Positions 1 through 8,132 of a stretch of DNA of 37,655 nucleotides are shown here, piece by piece. The position numbers and the translations under genes were made by a program. The notes under the pieces were generated by a model that was given only the letters and a program-made list of their open reading frames with translations, was not told the DNA's origin and ran no database searches. The stretch's first letter is position 1. Each line of letters starts with the position of its first letter. Source of the DNA: Chromatiales bacterium (GTDB lineage: Bacteria > Pseudomonadota > Gammaproteobacteria > Steroidobacterales > GCA-2729495). The stretch lies in assembly GCA_020351875.1 (NCBI GenBank), contig CP070671.1, positions 2,630,011 through 2,667,665 on the forward strand, in the 5' to 3' direction.

Positions 1-3
1 CGG

Positions 4-882
4 TCAGGCCGCCCAGCCCGCGGCCGGGCGGTCGAACCAGATGTGGACCTGCCCGGTGCCGGTCGCATTCTGGTATTCACTGAAGCGCCGGCCGGCCGCC
101 TTGCAGTTCTCGCCGCCGAGGGCGCCGGCCAGCATCAGGTAATGGCCGAAGAAACCCTCGGGATGGTACTGGTGGAATTCTCCCATCGTGTCGATGACTT
201 TCGCGTGCTCGCCGGCTTCGAGCCACGCGATGCGCTGTTCATCGGCGGCCCGCGCTTCCGGCGTGCGGATGTGTATCGGGTCGCAGGCCTCGTGTTCGGG
301 CAGCTCCGGCAGGGGCCAGAAGGTGTGGGACAGGCCCCCGGTCGCGTAGAGCACCACGCGCCGGTCGCTGTCCGCCACGGCCCGGGCCACCGAGGCCCCG
401 ACGCTGAGGAACTGCCAGTCGACGGCGGTCTGGCAGGTCCCAATCGTGATCCATTTTTCCCCCGGCGCCTGCAGGAAGTGCGCGAGGTTCACCGTGGGGT
501 AGTGGATCGGCAGGCAGGGGTCGTCCAGCGCGGTGGTACGCACGCCGTCCTCGCTCCCGCACTCGGCAATACGCCCGGCGAGTTCCGGGTCGCCCGTGAG
601 GTCGTACGGCACCTGCGACATACCGCGGGGTAATTCCTCGGACGTGTATTTGCCGGTCCGTCGCTCGTGCGAGGTCACGATGAATTCCACGGTGGTGAAC
701 CAGTGGGTGTCGAACACGATCACCGTATCGGGCTGCAGTTCGTCCAGCACCTCTTCGCGCAGGCGCTTGAAACCGGGCACCAGGGAATTCTCCCTGCCGT
801 CGTTCAGCGCCAGTCGTTCTGCCTTCGGCAGCATGATGGTGGGCTCATGGGCAATGATGCCCCCGCCGATGATTTCACCCAT
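4..882 (-). CDS. hpaD: Class III extradiol ring-cleavage dioxygenase, HpaD/HpcB-like
   Basis: This 292-residue protein belongs to the LigB-type class III extradiol dioxygenases, non-haem Fe(II) enzymes that open catechols next to the two hydroxyls. It most resembles 3,4-dihydroxyphenylacetate (homoprotocatechuate) 2,3-dioxygenase: it shares the FDTHW block, a YTSxELP stretch, a GDPEL stretch and a C-terminal GTGQV. Probable metal ligands are H12 (AHEPT) and H60 (FDTHW), with the acid/base His in GGLSH near residue 186. The ATG at 880-882 has GGAGG six bases upstream, and the stop lies just inside the window, so the gene is complete. It is divergent from the P450 gene across about 150 bases that hold a palindromic operator candidate. 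Family is confident; homoprotocatechuate as substrate rests on remembered similarity and on the HpaE- and HpaG-like genes nearby. Confidence 0.85.
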   Translation of the reverse strand: MGEIIGGGIIAHEPTIMLPKAERLALNDGRENSLVPGFKRLREEVLDELQPDTVIVFDTHWFTTVEFIVTSHERRTGKYTSEELPRGMSQVPYDLTGDPELAGRIAECGSEDGVRTTALDDPCLPIHYPTVNLAHFLQAPGEKWITIGTCQTAVDWQFLSVGASVARAVADSDRRVVLYATGGLSHTFWPLPELPEHEACDPIHIRTPEARAADEQRIAWLEAGEHAKVIDTMGEFHQYHPEGFFGHYLMLAGALGGENCKAAGRRFSEYQNATGTGQVHIWFDRPAAGWAA

Positions 883-947
883 CTGTGACCTCCACTGCTC
901 AATGCCAGGGCCGACCCGGCTTGCAAAATCCTGCCGGGCTGGTAAAA

Positions 948-966
948 ATCGTTTGGGTCCAAATCA
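948..966. promoter_or_regulatory. Operator candidate 1 in the divergent hpaD-like/P450 promoter
   Basis: The sequence ATCGTTTGGGTCCAAATCA contains the inverted repeat TTTGG-gt-CCAAA. It matches 15 of 19 positions of a site read on the minus strand at 22677-22695, and the first ten bases are identical. On the minus strand a GATAAT -10 candidate (968-973) with TTGCGC (989-994) upstream, a short 15-base spacer, would place the start of the hpaD-like transcript inside this site. On the plus strand TTGCAA (921-926) and TAAAAA (943-948) could serve the P450 gene. A repressor bound here could control both directions. The MarR protein at 23548 is the obvious candidate, by inference only. Confidence 0.5.
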
Positions 967-1033
967 AATTATCATGGGTCCACGCGCCGCGCAATCGCAG
1001 CGGCATCCGCCAGGGCCCGCGGGGGAACGACGA

Positions 1034-2278
1034 ATGAGCAGGGCAGACTACGCGGACCTCACTTCTCACGACGCCTTCGTGAACGGCGTCCCGCACGACA
1101 CTTTTGCGGCGCTGCGCCGCGAGGACCCGATCTCCTGGTGGGACGAGGAAGACGGCAAGGGTTTCTGGTCCATCACCCGCTACCAGGACATCTTCGACAT
1201 CAACAAGGACTACAAGACCTTTTCGTCGGCCCAGGGCGTGCGCCTGGAGGAGATGGACGAAGAGGAGAGCGAGGCCCGGCGCAGCATGCTGGAGACCGAC
1301 CCACCGGAGCACACCCGGTTGCGCCACCTGGTCGGCCGCAGTTTCGGCCCGCAGGTGGTGGCCACTTACGAGGAGGCGATCCGCGGCATTGCGGTGAACC
1401 TGCTCGAGCACGCCGCGTCCCACGACGAATTCGACTTCGTGCAAAACGTGTCGCGCCCGCTGCCGATGCGCATGCTCGGCCGCCTGCTCGGTGTGCCGGA
1501 CAGCGACGGCCAGATGCTGGTGGAACTCGGCGACATGATGATCGCGAACACGGACGAGGACTTTACCGAACACGTGGTAGACCAGGTGGACACCGAGGAA
1601 TGGCGGCTGCTGCCGTTCCGTTCGCCGGCGGCGCTCAAAGTCTTCGAATATGCGGAAGAAGCTGCCCACGAGCGCCGCGAACATCCCACTGAAGACCTGA
1701 TCAACCTGCTGTTGTCACCCGATCGCCACGGCGAGCGGCTGTCGGAGCTGGAGTTCAAGAACTTTTTCGCGCTGATGGTATCGGCGGGCAATGACACGAC
1801 GCGCTACACGATGACCTACGCGATGAAGGAAATCATCGACCGCCCCGACCTGCTGGACGAACTGCGCGAGCTCGACGACGCGGGCTGGAAGATGGCGATT
1901 GAAGAATTCCTGCGCTGGGCATCGGTGACCATGCACTTTCGCCGCACGGCACTGCGCGACGTGGAAGTGCAGGGCAAGCAGATCAAAGCCGGCGACAAGT
2001 TGCTGCTGTGGTTCGTGTCCGGTAACCGCGACGACGACAAGTTCGAGTCACCCTTCGAGCTGAATCTGCGCCGCGACCCGAATCCGCACATGACCTTCGG
2101 CAAGGGCGGCCCGCACGCGTGCCTGGGCATGTGGCTCGCGCGCATGGAAGTGAAGGTGATGTTGCAGGAGTTCGTGAAGCGGGCGGCGACCGTGGAGCAG
2201 ACCGAGCCGCATGCCTACCTGCGGTCGAACTTCATCAGCGGCATCAAGCGGCTGCCGATTTCGGTGGAGTGGCGTTAA
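1034..2278 (+). CDS. Cytochrome P450 monooxygenase
   Basis: A complete 414-residue bacterial class I P450, a cytoplasmic haem-thiolate monooxygenase that needs separate ferredoxin and reductase partners, neither of which is in the window. Visible motifs are the I-helix oxygen-activation segment AGNDTT (251-256), the K-helix E291-x-x-R294 pair and the haem-binding loop FGKGGPHACLG (355-365) with C363 as thiolate ligand. Overall style, including TDPPEHTRLR near residue 90, is like the CYP124/125/142 and linalool-hydroxylase group, which act on terpenoids, steroid side chains and similar hydrophobic compounds; the substrate cannot be read from sequence. The frame is open well upstream, but the first sensible start is the ATG at 1034, behind a purine-rich GGGGGAACGA. 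An MFS transporter follows 12 bases after the stop, suggesting co-transcription. Confidence 0.9.
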   Translation: MSRADYADLTSHDAFVNGVPHDTFAALRREDPISWWDEEDGKGFWSITRYQDIFDINKDYKTFSSAQGVRLEEMDEEESEARRSMLETDPPEHTRLRHLVGRSFGPQVVATYEEAIRGIAVNLLEHAASHDEFDFVQNVSRPLPMRMLGRLLGVPDSDGQMLVELGDMMIANTDEDFTEHVVDQVDTEEWRLLPFRSPAALKVFEYAEEAAHERREHPTEDLINLLLSPDRHGERLSELEFKNFFALMVSAGNDTTRYTMTYAMKEIIDRPDLLDELRELDDAGWKMAIEEFLRWASVTMHFRRTALRDVEVQGKQIKAGDKLLLWFVSGNRDDDKFESPFELNLRRDPNPHMTFGKGGPHACLGMWLARMEVKVMLQEFVKRAATVEQTEPHAYLRSNFISGIKRLPISVEWR

Positions 2279-2290
2279 GCTCGGGCCGTA

Positions 2291-3457
2291 ATGGCCTTCA
2301 AAGACGTCAATAGCCGGGCGTCGCGCTACGCGGCGAAGTGGTTCGGCACGGTCGGGGTGCTGGCCTTCATCATCCAGCCCGGCATCGTGCAGGGTTTCGT
2401 GGAACTGCTCGGCCTGTCGGACCGCGAAGCGGGCCTGACCGCGTCGGCGGAGATGACGGGCGTTGCCATCACCGCGATCCTCGCCGCGGCGCTGGCGCAT
2501 CGCATCAACTGGCAGAAGACTCTGTACCGGTGCCTGGTGATCGCGATCATCGGCAATGTCGCGTCCGCGCTGGTGGAAACACCCGCCCTGATCGCACTGA
2601 CACGTTTCGTGGCCGGCATCGGCCACGGCGGCGTGATTTCGATCAGTTTCGGGGCCATCGGCCTGACCAAGAAGCCGGACCGGAATTTCGCGCTGTACCT
2701 GACCTGGCTCCTGGCCTATGGCGCGGTTGGCCTGCTGTTGTTGCCCACCGCCTTCGACACGATCGGCTTGTCCGGCGTGTTCTGGTTTTTCGCGATCGTG
2801 TGCCTGCTGTCGATGCGGGCGGTGAAGTACATCCCGCACTCGGCGGACAGCCGCACGGAACCGGAACCCAGCGCGCTGGAAATGCCGTTACCGATGAAGG
2901 TGACCGCGCTCGTCGGCGTGCTCGCCTACAACATCGGCATCGGTATTGCGTGGGCGTATCTCTTCCTGATCGGCATGGCCGGCGGTTTGAGCGAGCAGCC
3001 GGTGGCGAACGCACTGACCGCGTCGCAAGTGGCGGGTATCGGTGGAGCAGCCACTGCGGTATTCCTCGCGCACCGGCTCGGGCGGCTCCTGCCGATGAGC
3101 TTCGGCATCCTCGCCGGGGCCGCGTGCCTGGTTTTGCTGCTGGGGCGCTTCGACATCGGGGTCTACTCGGTGGCGGTGATCGGCTTCAACTGCCTGTGGA
3201 ACATGACGCTGCCCTATATCCTCGCGGCCGCCGCGAGTTTCGACCGCAAGGGCCTGATGACCCTGTACGCGATCGCGATGCAGATGATCGGGCTCGGCGT
3301 CGCACCGGGCCTGGCCGCGCTCACGCTGGATGAGAGCGGTGGTTATACACCAATGATTCTCGGCAGCATCTACTGGCTGCTGGGGAGTTTCATCCTCATC
3401 ATTTTCGTGACTTACCAGCACCGACAGCGCTACGCTGCTTTGCAAGCCGCCGCGTAG
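2291..3457 (+). CDS. Major facilitator superfamily transporter (paralogue 1)
   Basis: A 388-residue polytopic inner-membrane protein with about twelve hydrophobic segments and the short loops of MFS carriers. A charged cytoplasmic loop (near residues 180-200, HSADSRTEPEPS) separates the two six-helix halves. It is clearly paralogous to the MFS protein at 27863: both have a QPG-(I/F)-VQG block near residue 30-45, WAYLFLIG, GEQ/SEQ-x-VAN and a shared AMQMIGL near the C-terminus. It lies between a P450 and a glutamine-synthetase-like gene in one forward run, so uptake or export of the pathway substrate or product is plausible. I cannot tell the substrate. The ATG at 2291 has no strong Shine-Dalgarno; translational coupling to the P450 stop 12 bases upstream may compensate. 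Confidence 0.85.
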   Translation: MAFKDVNSRASRYAAKWFGTVGVLAFIIQPGIVQGFVELLGLSDREAGLTASAEMTGVAITAILAAALAHRINWQKTLYRCLVIAIIGNVASALVETPALIALTRFVAGIGHGGVISISFGAIGLTKKPDRNFALYLTWLLAYGAVGLLLLPTAFDTIGLSGVFWFFAIVCLLSMRAVKYIPHSADSRTEPEPSALEMPLPMKVTALVGVLAYNIGIGIAWAYLFLIGMAGGLSEQPVANALTASQVAGIGGAATAVFLAHRLGRLLPMSFGILAGAACLVLLLGRFDIGVYSVAVIGFNCLWNMTLPYILAAAASFDRKGLMTLYAIAMQMIGLGVAPGLAALTLDESGGYTPMILGSIYWLLGSFILIIFVTYQHRQRYAALQAAA

Positions 3458-3481
3458 CGCGGTACCGGAGAGCTACCAGCC

Positions 3482-4780
3482 ATGGCCAAGAGACCCAATG
3501 AATTCAACCGCGCCCGCGTGCTGTTCTGCGACCACCTGAACCTCGCCCGCGGTAAATACCTGCCCTTCGAGGTCGCGCGCGAGGGTGTGTCCCGACACTG
3601 CATCGGGCTGTGGGCGCTGGGCTACGACCGCGACATGACCCCGGCACCTGGCACGATGATGCTCGAGGGACTGCCGGACCTGGAGGCACGATTCGATTTC
3701 AATCACATGCGCCGAGGCTGGGAGGACGACACCGGTGTCGTTGTGTGCGACCTGTATCGCGAAGATAAGCCGCTGCCGCTGTGCGCGCGCGGCGCATTGC
3801 GCCGCGCGATCGCCGACTGGGAGACGTTGGGGCTGACGCCGAAGCTCGGTATCGAATTCGAGGGTTACGTCTTCCAGCGCGGGGACAACGGCGACTGGGT
3901 GCCCTACGACACGCCGGGCGCCTACGTGTACGGCACCGGCGCGGCCATCGACCCGGCCGGACTGGTCGATGACATCTGGGCGCAGGCCGAAGCCTGCGGT
4001 TTTCCGCTCGAGTTCATCTGCTCGGAGTACGACTGGCCGCAGTTCGAGTTCACGCTGCGCTACGACCATGCGCTGAAGGCCGTCGATGACGCCTTCCTGT
4101 TCAAGCTGATGGCCCGGGAAATCCTGCTGAAGCGCGGCTACCTGCTGACCTACATGCCCAAGCCGCTGGTGGGCAAGGGCGGCAACGGGCTGCATTTCAA
4201 CCTGAGCCTGAGCGACGAGGGTGGCGGCAACGCGATCAACGATCCGAAAGGCAAGGAGGGTCTGAGCGAACTTGCGTACCAGTGCATCGCCGGCCTGGTG
4301 GAACACCACGAAGGCATGACCGCGCTGCTGGCGCCCACGGTGAACTCTTACCGCCGACTGCGGCCGGCGAGCCTGGCTGGCTACTGGGCGAACTGGGGTC
4401 ACGACCACCGCGGCGTGGCGGTGCGGGTACCGGCCGAGCGCGGCAAGGGGGCGCGCGTCGAGCACCGCGTGGCGGACGGTGCGGCAAATCCCTACATCGC
4501 CGCGGCGGCGGTACTGCAGGCCGCGAGGCTGGGCACCGTGGAGAAACCGAAACTGCCGCCCGCGGAGACCGGCGACGGCCTGGAGACCGTCGATACCGAC
4601 CGGCACATCCCCGAACACCTGGGTGCGGCGCTGGCGGCAATGGAAGCGGACAAGTCCCTGGCCGCGGCGATTGGCCAGGAAGTGATCGATCACTTCGCGG
4701 TGGTGAAACAGGCGGAGTTCCAGCGCTTCCTCGACCACACCACCGACTGGGAGATGAACGAATACCTGCCGTTCCTGTAA
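3482..4780 (+). CDS. Glutamine synthetase family ligase (gamma-glutamylamide synthetase-like)
   Basis: A 432-residue member of the glutamine synthetase superfamily, which activates glutamate with ATP and joins its gamma-carboxyl to an amine. Seen in order: a beta-grasp N-terminal part, the metal-binding EFEG (E125, E127), SEYDWPQFEF (E182, E189), GGNGLHFN with H238, and the C-terminal ARVEHRVADGAANPY block. It is shorter than housekeeping GlnA (about 470) and lacks the adenylylation-loop look, so it is more likely a specialised ligase such as PuuA, IpuC, GMAS or the aniline enzyme AtdA1/TdnQ. A class I amidotransferase follows one gene later, the same pairing as AtdA1-AtdA2 or PuuA-PuuD. The substrate amine is unknown. 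The start ATG at 3482 follows GGAGAG; the MFS gene ends 24 bases upstream. Confidence 0.85.
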   Translation: MAKRPNEFNRARVLFCDHLNLARGKYLPFEVAREGVSRHCIGLWALGYDRDMTPAPGTMMLEGLPDLEARFDFNHMRRGWEDDTGVVVCDLYREDKPLPLCARGALRRAIADWETLGLTPKLGIEFEGYVFQRGDNGDWVPYDTPGAYVYGTGAAIDPAGLVDDIWAQAEACGFPLEFICSEYDWPQFEFTLRYDHALKAVDDAFLFKLMAREILLKRGYLLTYMPKPLVGKGGNGLHFNLSLSDEGGGNAINDPKGKEGLSELAYQCIAGLVEHHEGMTALLAPTVNSYRRLRPASLAGYWANWGHDHRGVAVRVPAERGKGARVEHRVADGAANPYIAAAAVLQAARLGTVEKPKLPPAETGDGLETVDTDRHIPEHLGAALAAMEADKSLAAAIGQEVIDHFAVVKQAEFQRFLDHTTDWEMNEYLPFL

Positions 4781-4809
4781 GCGGCCGGCCGCATAACGAG
4801 AGCAAGACC

Positions 4810-6279
4810 ATGGCCAAGCAAGGCAATCGCGTGAACGTGGAAGGCGTGTCCGTCTCCACGGACCACTATATCGGCGGCGAACGCGTGTCATCGCCCCGCA
4901 CTTTCGAAGACCGCTCCCCGCTGGACTGGGACTGGAAGCTCGCCGACATCGCGCGCGGTGACGCCGATACGGCGAATGCCGCCGTGACGGCGGCCGCCGA
5001 GATCTTTCCGGCCTGGGCGACGCTGAGTGCCCTGGAGCGGGCCGCCTACCTCGAACGCCTGGCGCGGCTGATCGAGGAACGCGTCGACGATCTGGCCACC
5101 GTGGAATGCTCGGACATGGCGATGCTGGAGGAGAGCCTGCGGCTGCGCGTGATTGCTCGTGGGGCACGCAACTTCCGCGCGTACGGCGAACTGGCGGCCG
5201 ACTACGAAGAACGCGTCTGGGAATCGAACAATACGCGTAACCGGGTCATGCGCATGCCGGCCGGTCCCGCCGTGATCATCACGCCGTGGAACGCGCCATT
5301 CATGTTATCGACGTGGAAGTGCGCGCCCGCACTCGCGGCGGGCAACACCGTGATCCTGAAGCCGGCGGAATGGTCGCCGCTGTCCTGTGCGCTGCTGGCG
5401 GATCTCGTGGACGAAGCGGGCTTCCCGCCCGGCGTGTTCAATATCGTGCAGGGCTGTGGCGAGGAACTGGGCGCGGCCCTGGTGAGCGATCCGCGCGTGC
5501 GGCGCATCTCTTTTACCGGATCGCCCGAGACCGCGAGGCATATCGGCCGGTCCGCCGCCGAGAACATCGTGCCGTTTACCGCGGAGCTCGGCGGCAAGGG
5601 CCCGCTGATGGTGTTCGAAGACGCCGACCTCGACGCCGCCGCGAAAAAGGCCGCCGCGCAGTTCGACGATTCCGGGCAGGTCTGCCTGGCCGGCACGCGG
5701 CTGCTCGTACAGGACTCTGTCAGCGACGCCTTCCTGGAAAAATTCCACGCTGATACCGATGAACACGTGCTCGGCGACAGCCGCGACCCGACGACGACCA
5801 TTTCGCCGGTCATCCACCCCGAACACCTGGCTCATATCGGTGGCTTCGTCGACCGTGCCCGGGCTGCGGGGGATGAAATCGTGCGCGGCGGTAAGGTCTG
5901 GAAGGAAGGCGGGCTCTGGTACGAGCCGACCCTGATCCGCCCGCAGTCGAACCGGTCGGAAGTCGTGCAGAAAGAGATCTTTGGTCCCGTACTGACTTAC
6001 CAGACCTTCGGCACCGAAGAAGAGGGCGTGGTGCTCGCGAACAGCACCGATTATGGCCTGTCAGGCATCATCTACACGCAGAGCGCCGAGCGGGCGGATC
6101 GCGTGGGTCGTGCAGTGCGCGCCGGCACCGTGTGGGTGAACTGCTTCCTGGTGCGTGACCTCACTGCACCCTTCGGCGGCTTCGGCATCAGCGGCATGGG
6201 TCGCGAAGGCGGCGACTACGCGCTGGACTTTCACAGCGAACTGAAGACGCTGCAGATCCTCGAGGACTCGACCCGCTGA
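4810..6279 (+). CDS. hpaE: NAD(P)-dependent aldehyde dehydrogenase, HpaE/HpcC-like
   Basis: A full-length 489-residue aldehyde dehydrogenase. Catalytic residues are N161 (PWNAPF), K184, E259 (AELGGKG) and C292 (SGQVCLAG); FTGSPETARHIG binds the cofactor. The C-terminal segment VWVNCFLVRDLTAPFGGFG followed by SGMGREGG is characteristic of 5-carboxymethyl-2-hydroxymuconate semialdehyde dehydrogenase (HpaE/HpcC) and related muconic semialdehyde dehydrogenases. That is the enzyme expected directly after ring cleavage by the HpaD-like protein encoded at the start of the window. A role in oxidising a gamma-glutamyl aldehyde, as PuuC does beside PuuA, is the alternative because it sits between the ligase and the amidotransferase. 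The frame is open further upstream, but the ATG at 4810, 29 bases after the ligase stop, begins the recognisable protein. Confidence 0.85.
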   Translation: MAKQGNRVNVEGVSVSTDHYIGGERVSSPRTFEDRSPLDWDWKLADIARGDADTANAAVTAAAEIFPAWATLSALERAAYLERLARLIEERVDDLATVECSDMAMLEESLRLRVIARGARNFRAYGELAADYEERVWESNNTRNRVMRMPAGPAVIITPWNAPFMLSTWKCAPALAAGNTVILKPAEWSPLSCALLADLVDEAGFPPGVFNIVQGCGEELGAALVSDPRVRRISFTGSPETARHIGRSAAENIVPFTAELGGKGPLMVFEDADLDAAAKKAAAQFDDSGQVCLAGTRLLVQDSVSDAFLEKFHADTDEHVLGDSRDPTTTISPVIHPEHLAHIGGFVDRARAAGDEIVRGGKVWKEGGLWYEPTLIRPQSNRSEVVQKEIFGPVLTYQTFGTEEEGVVLANSTDYGLSGIIYTQSAERADRVGRAVRAGTVWVNCFLVRDLTAPFGGFGISGMGREGGDYALDFHSELKTLQILEDSTR

Positions 6280-7031
6280 TGCTGGACTTTGCCCACATCC
6301 GTGTCGGCCTGCTCGATACGATCCCGGCGGACTTCTACCTGGAAGGCGAGGCGTCGGACCCGCAGAAGTTCATGGACATGTTTGCCGCGGCCGGGCTCGC
6401 CTTCTCCTACGAGACCTGGCACGTGGCGGAAGGCGAGATGCCGGAGTCGCTGGATGAATGCGACGCATGGCTGATCACCGGCAGCCCGTGTAGCGTGTAC
6501 GAAGACCTGCCGTGGATCCCGGTGCTGGAGACCTTCATCCGCGAGGCCTTCGAGGCGGCGAAGCCCCAGGTGGGCGTGTGCTTTGGCCACCAGATCGTGG
6601 CGCGGGCGCTGGGTGGCCACGTGGCGAAGGCGGAAACCGGCTGGGTACTGGGCCGCCACCACCTGCGGGTGAACGTCGAGCGCCACTGGATGGCGCAGAC
6701 CCTGGACGAGTACACGCTGCACTACATCAACCAGGACCAGGTCATCGACCTGCCGCCGACCGTGCGGCTGCTGGGCGAGTCACCGCGCTGCCCGAACGCG
6801 CTGTACGAAGCGGAGGGGCGGGTGCTGTGCATTCAGCCGCACCCGGAACAGCCGGTGAGTTCCATGCAGATTTTCACCGACGTGCTCCTGCACAAGGGAG
6901 CGATCACCGAGGCAGAGCACCAGGACTGCTACGCCACCCTGGAAAGCGGCACGGCCGATTCCACGCTGGTCGCCGGCTGGCTGGGCCAGTTCATCATCGA
7001 CAGCACGACGCGACGACAGGAAGAACGATGA
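6279..7031 (+). CDS. Class I glutamine amidotransferase-like protein (AtdA2/GuaA-type)
   Basis: A 250-residue stand-alone class I glutamine amidotransferase domain with the full catalytic triad: C101 in VGVCFGHQI and H188/E190 in QPHPEQP. Such free-standing domains hydrolyse gamma-glutamyl amides; AtdA2/TdnT beside the aniline gamma-glutamylation ligase, and PuuD beside PuuA, are the known pairings. Its ATG overlaps the TGA of the aldehyde dehydrogenase (TGATG) and its own stop overlaps the next start (ATGA), so it is translationally coupled on both sides and belongs to this operon. I infer that it releases glutamate from a gamma-glutamylated intermediate made by the ligase at 3482. A general GMP-synthase-like or peptidase role cannot be excluded from sequence. 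Confidence 0.8.
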   Translation: MLDFAHIRVGLLDTIPADFYLEGEASDPQKFMDMFAAAGLAFSYETWHVAEGEMPESLDECDAWLITGSPCSVYEDLPWIPVLETFIREAFEAAKPQVGVCFGHQIVARALGGHVAKAETGWVLGRHHLRVNVERHWMAQTLDEYTLHYINQDQVIDLPPTVRLLGESPRCPNALYEAEGRVLCIQPHPEQPVSSMQIFTDVLLHKGAITEAEHQDCYATLESGTADSTLVAGWLGQFIIDSTTRRQEER

Positions 7032-7960
7032 CGACTCCGAAGCTCATGATGATCCTGAGCGAGAACTGGACCATTCTTGAGCCGGGCGATTTGCGCGAGC
7101 TGGTGGACTGGGCGGTGACGGCGGAAGCCGCCGGCATCGACGGCGTGATGATCAGCGAGCACATCGTGCTCGGCCCGTCGTCCGGAGCCAACGGGCCGAT
7201 GGCCAATCCGCGCGACTATGCGTTGCCGGGTAACCAGGATCCCGCGACACCGTGGCCGAGTTCCCTCGTGCTGCTCAGCGCGATCGCGGCACGCACCACG
7301 CGCATCCGCCTGTTTGCCGGGGCGATCATCGCGCCGCTGCGCCATCCGCTGGATCTCGCCCGGCACTTGGGCACGCTGGATATCCTGTCGGGCGGGCGGC
7401 TGATCGTGCAGCCGACCGTCAGCTGGCACAAAGACGAGTACGACGCGCTCGGCGTGGATTTCAAGACCCGGGGCAAGCGGCTGGATGAACAGCTCGCAGC
7501 GATGGCGGCGGTGTGGAAAGCGAGCCCGGCATCCTTCCACGGCGAACACTTCAGCTTTGCGGAGACTTATTTGGAGCCGAAAGCGTGGCGCAGGGCGGGT
7601 CCGACTCTGTGGTTCGGCGGCGAGACGCTGCACAAGGCGCTGCAGCGCCGGCTGGTGCAATTCGGCAGCGGCTTTCACCCGCTGGGCCGGCCGTCGGACG
7701 ACGATCTCGCCGCCCTGGCCGACGCGATGCGTGCGGCCGGTCGCGATCCTGCCGAGCTGGAGATGATCGGCGGCACGCGTGGGCTCTTCCCGGACGACGA
7801 CAGCCCGGCCGAGCTGGCCGAGTCCATGGCGGTCATTCCGGAGCAACTCGAACGCGGCTTCACCACCTTCTGCATCAAGCCGAACCAGTTCATCGACGAT
7901 AAGCGCGACATTGAGAGCTTTTGCCGCGACGCACAGGCAATCGCCACCAGCTACGCTTAA
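7028..7960 (+). CDS. LLM-class (luciferase-like) flavin-dependent oxidoreductase
   Basis: A 310-residue TIM-barrel protein of the bacterial luciferase-like family. Typical features are the N-terminal AEAAGIDGVMISEHI strand-helix, a middle block ending in LGTLDILSGGRL, and the conserved GKRLDEQLAAM helix. The family uses FMN (monooxygenases) or coenzyme F420; sequence alone does not settle which here. It may hydroxylate or cleave a pathway intermediate. It is the last gene of the forward operon that starts with the P450, overlapping the amidotransferase by four bases (ATGA). The start of an inverted repeat (7961) touches its stop codon with no base between, so the repeat may form the 3' end of the operon transcript. 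Confidence 0.8.
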   Translation: MTTPKLMMILSENWTILEPGDLRELVDWAVTAEAAGIDGVMISEHIVLGPSSGANGPMANPRDYALPGNQDPATPWPSSLVLLSAIAARTTRIRLFAGAIIAPLRHPLDLARHLGTLDILSGGRLIVQPTVSWHKDEYDALGVDFKTRGKRLDEQLAAMAAVWKASPASFHGEHFSFAETYLEPKAWRRAGPTLWFGGETLHKALQRRLVQFGSGFHPLGRPSDDDLAALADAMRAAGRDPAELEMIGGTRGLFPDDDSPAELAESMAVIPEQLERGFTTFCIKPNQFIDDKRDIESFCRDAQAIATSYA

Positions 7961-8037
7961 GGGGACAGTTTACCTATTTCCGATGCCGTTCCCGGCTGCT
8001 GCGCTTTGGCCCAACCGGAAATAGGTAAACTGTCCCC
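7961..8037. repeat. Inverted repeat copy 1 (REPIN-like hairpin)
   Basis: Two perfect 22-base inverted arms (7961-7982 and 8016-8037), built on GGGGACAGTTTACCTATTTC, enclose a 33-base loop. The element begins directly after the TAA of the flavoprotein gene and lies about 95 bases before the start of the DUF1838 gene. There is no T-tract after the right arm, so it is not a standard intrinsic terminator, although the RNA hairpin would be very stable. The arms recur at 11426 and 14639 with unrelated loops. Short arms conserved with variable spacers resemble REP doublets mobilised by RAYT (Y1) transposases; no such transposase is in the window. Confidence 0.9.
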
Positions 8038-8132
8038 GGCATTGTTCAACGTGCGGCACGTCCGTCGCGTTTTCGACGCGCAGGCGCGCATTTCCTGCAC
8101 ACTCGCCCTCCGATCCAAAGATGGAGACCACA

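Noticed and set aside
533..1033. N-terminal extension of the P450 open frame.
   Set aside because: It overlaps the hpaD-like gene in antisense and the promoter region, and the P450 fold begins at the ATG 1034.
7961..8037. Intrinsic terminator.
   Set aside because: The hairpin is strong, but no T-run follows either arm and the same element sits in promoter positions elsewhere, so repeat is the better name.
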